Under the pieces are notes generated by a model. The model was given only the letters and a program-made list of their open reading frames with translations, did no database searches and was not told the DNA's origin. Shown one piece after another: positions 7,831-8,839 of a stretch of DNA of 8,839 bases (positions are counted from its first letter, which is position 1; each line of letters begins with the position of its first letter). The position numbers were made by a program, and so were the translations under genes. Source of the DNA: Chryseosolibacter sp044507115 (lineage in GTDB: Bacteria > Bacteroidota > Bacteroidia > Cytophagales > Cyclobacteriaceae); contig JBIQJZ010000161.1 of assembly GCA_044507115.1 (NCBI GenBank), positions 1 to 8,839 of the forward strand, read 5' to 3'.

Positions 7831-8839
7831 TTACCGGTTCAACCCAGTCAGATCTGAATCGACGGAAATACGCCCGTTCCCTTCCCGAATTTTTGCGGAA
7901 AACTTTTCGCTCGTTTCGATATTACCGGTAGTCCGCAGATGAACAACCTTGCCATCCACAGTGTTATCCAATAACGTCATCTCGCCAGCAGCATTGAAGG
8001 TACTGTTAGTGATGTTCACTCTAGTGGTAAGATAGTCGGACATGACACCCTTTTTCGCCTCAAAACGCAAACCTGAATTCCGAAAACTCGAGTTCGTTAT
8101 TGTCAAAACATCAACCGGGGTGTTTGCCCTTACCACAGGAGAACTTTCATCATGAAGTACCCTTATGTTATCAAAAAGCAGCTGTCGCTGCACGGGCACT
8201 TCTGCTCCAGGATAGTACGATCGGCTCCATTTGCTCTGGTCAAAGTGAATAGAGAACCCGATTCGAGGCTTCTCTAAATAGATATTCCTGAATGTTACGT
8301 TTCTTACGCCTGCTGTGTACTCAACGCGCTCTTGCATCATCACCCACTTGATACCATCGAGAATCCGCATCCCGCTAGCATGCGTAGGAGCGGTTAACGT
8401 TCTATACAGTTTCTCGTCAGGACTGCCATCTTCTCCCAACCCATCTACCCTGTACAACCTGCCATTTGATACCACGGCATCTCCATTCTGAAGTTCCATG
8501 CCTTTCGTCCAATCCTTCCAGCCACCACCGAGGATTCTGCAGAAATAACCAAGCGTCTTCTGATGCGGTGCGCTCAGATCATAACAATTCTCAACAAGTC
8601 CTTCCTCAATCCAGCCAACCTCCGGGTTGCCGGTGGTGTAATCATGCGCATTCAAAGCCAGCGCATCATCCTGTGTTTGGAAGACTCCGTTGGACACCCG
8701 AAAGCGCTTACCCGGCCCGAAATGAATGCCATCCTTCTCGCCCTTGAGAATGACATCATCAATAATGACATCCTCAAACGTGCAAATCTGAATGCTGAAC
8801 TGAAGACCCTGGATGTCATACGATCGAAAGCGCTCTATC
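7831..8839 (-). CDS. Right-handed beta-helix protein, GH28-like, C-terminal part
   Basis: The frame enters from the right edge and ends with TAA at 7831, giving 335 C-terminal residues; the true start is outside the window. In window numbering, KDGIHFGPGK (35-44) and QTQDDALALN (54-63) resemble the NTDG and GDD acid clusters of GH28 polygalacturonases and lie on consecutive beta-helix coils, with Asp36, Asp57 and Asp58 as candidate catalytic residues. Later coils include GVRNVTFRNIYLEKP and VDVLTITNSSFRN, and the end (ISVDSDLTGLNR) looks complete. The GHG and RIK motifs of true GH28 enzymes are not visible, so this is better called a pectin-lyase-fold protein with a possible glycosidase or lyase activity on a plant or algal polysaccharide. 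No C-terminal secretion domain is seen. The signal peptide and first domain would be off the edge. Confidence 0.87.
   Translation of the reverse strand, partial: IERFRSYDIQGLQFSIQICTFEDVIIDDVILKGEKDGIHFGPGKRFRVSNGVFQTQDDALALNAHDYTTGNPEVGWIEEGLVENCYDLSAPHQKTLGYFCRILGGGWKDWTKGMELQNGDAVVSNGRLYRVDGLGEDGSPDEKLYRTLTAPTHASGMRILDGIKWVMMQERVEYTAGVRNVTFRNIYLEKPRIGFSIHFDQSKWSRSYYPGAEVPVQRQLLFDNIRVLHDESSPVVRANTPVDVLTITNSSFRNSGLRFEAKKGVMSDYLTTRVNITNSTFNAAGEMTLLDNTVDGKVVHLRTTGNIETSEKFSAKIREGNGRISVDSDLTGLNR

Noticed and set aside
1..8839. Search for CRISPR repeats, tRNA genes, transposases, integrases and defence or toxin-antitoxin genes
   Set aside because: No direct-repeat array, cloverleaf-like sequence or characteristic protein motif of these kinds was found.

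Overview
The window looks like chromosomal DNA from a member of the Bacteroidota, probably a Cytophagales or Chitinophagales type. This is inferred from gene families common in that phylum, from lipoprotein and Sec-type N-termini, from the lack of clear Shine-Dalgarno sequences, and from a perfect TAnnTTTGY-type -7 promoter element ahead of one gene. I see no tRNA, rRNA, CRISPR array, insertion sequence, integrase or phage gene.

Left part (1-2503, minus strand): the distal two genes of an RND multidrug-efflux operon. A lipoprotein periplasmic adaptor is followed after 2 bp by the inner-membrane RND permease, of which only the first 448 residues are in the window. An outer-membrane channel gene, if it belongs to the operon, would lie beyond the left edge. 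Upstream is a small 127-residue conserved hypothetical protein (2596-2979, minus) with its own promoter.

Middle (3114-6567, plus strand): divergent from the small protein across a 134-bp gap are a DUF885-type zinc-metallopeptidase-like lipoprotein and, 58 bp later, a secreted right-handed beta-helix protein of the pectate-lyase-3 type. These two may be cotranscribed.

Right part (6594-8839, minus strand): a complete manganese catalase with all five expected metal ligands, convergent with the beta-helix gene across 26 bp. After a 334-bp gap with no assignable gene comes the C-terminal 335 residues of a second beta-helix protein, resembling GH28 but without all the GH28 catalytic motifs. Its start lies beyond the right edge.

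The efflux pair is one clear functional unit. The rest is a mixed neighbourhood of envelope or secreted proteins (lipoprotein peptidase, two beta-helix polysaccharide-active-like proteins) and an oxidative-stress enzyme. I did not find evidence for a new multi-gene system. The points most worth a second look are the small conserved protein with a possibly leaderless transcript, the Asp-Asn variant in the RND proton-relay segment, and the catalytic status of the two beta-helix proteins.
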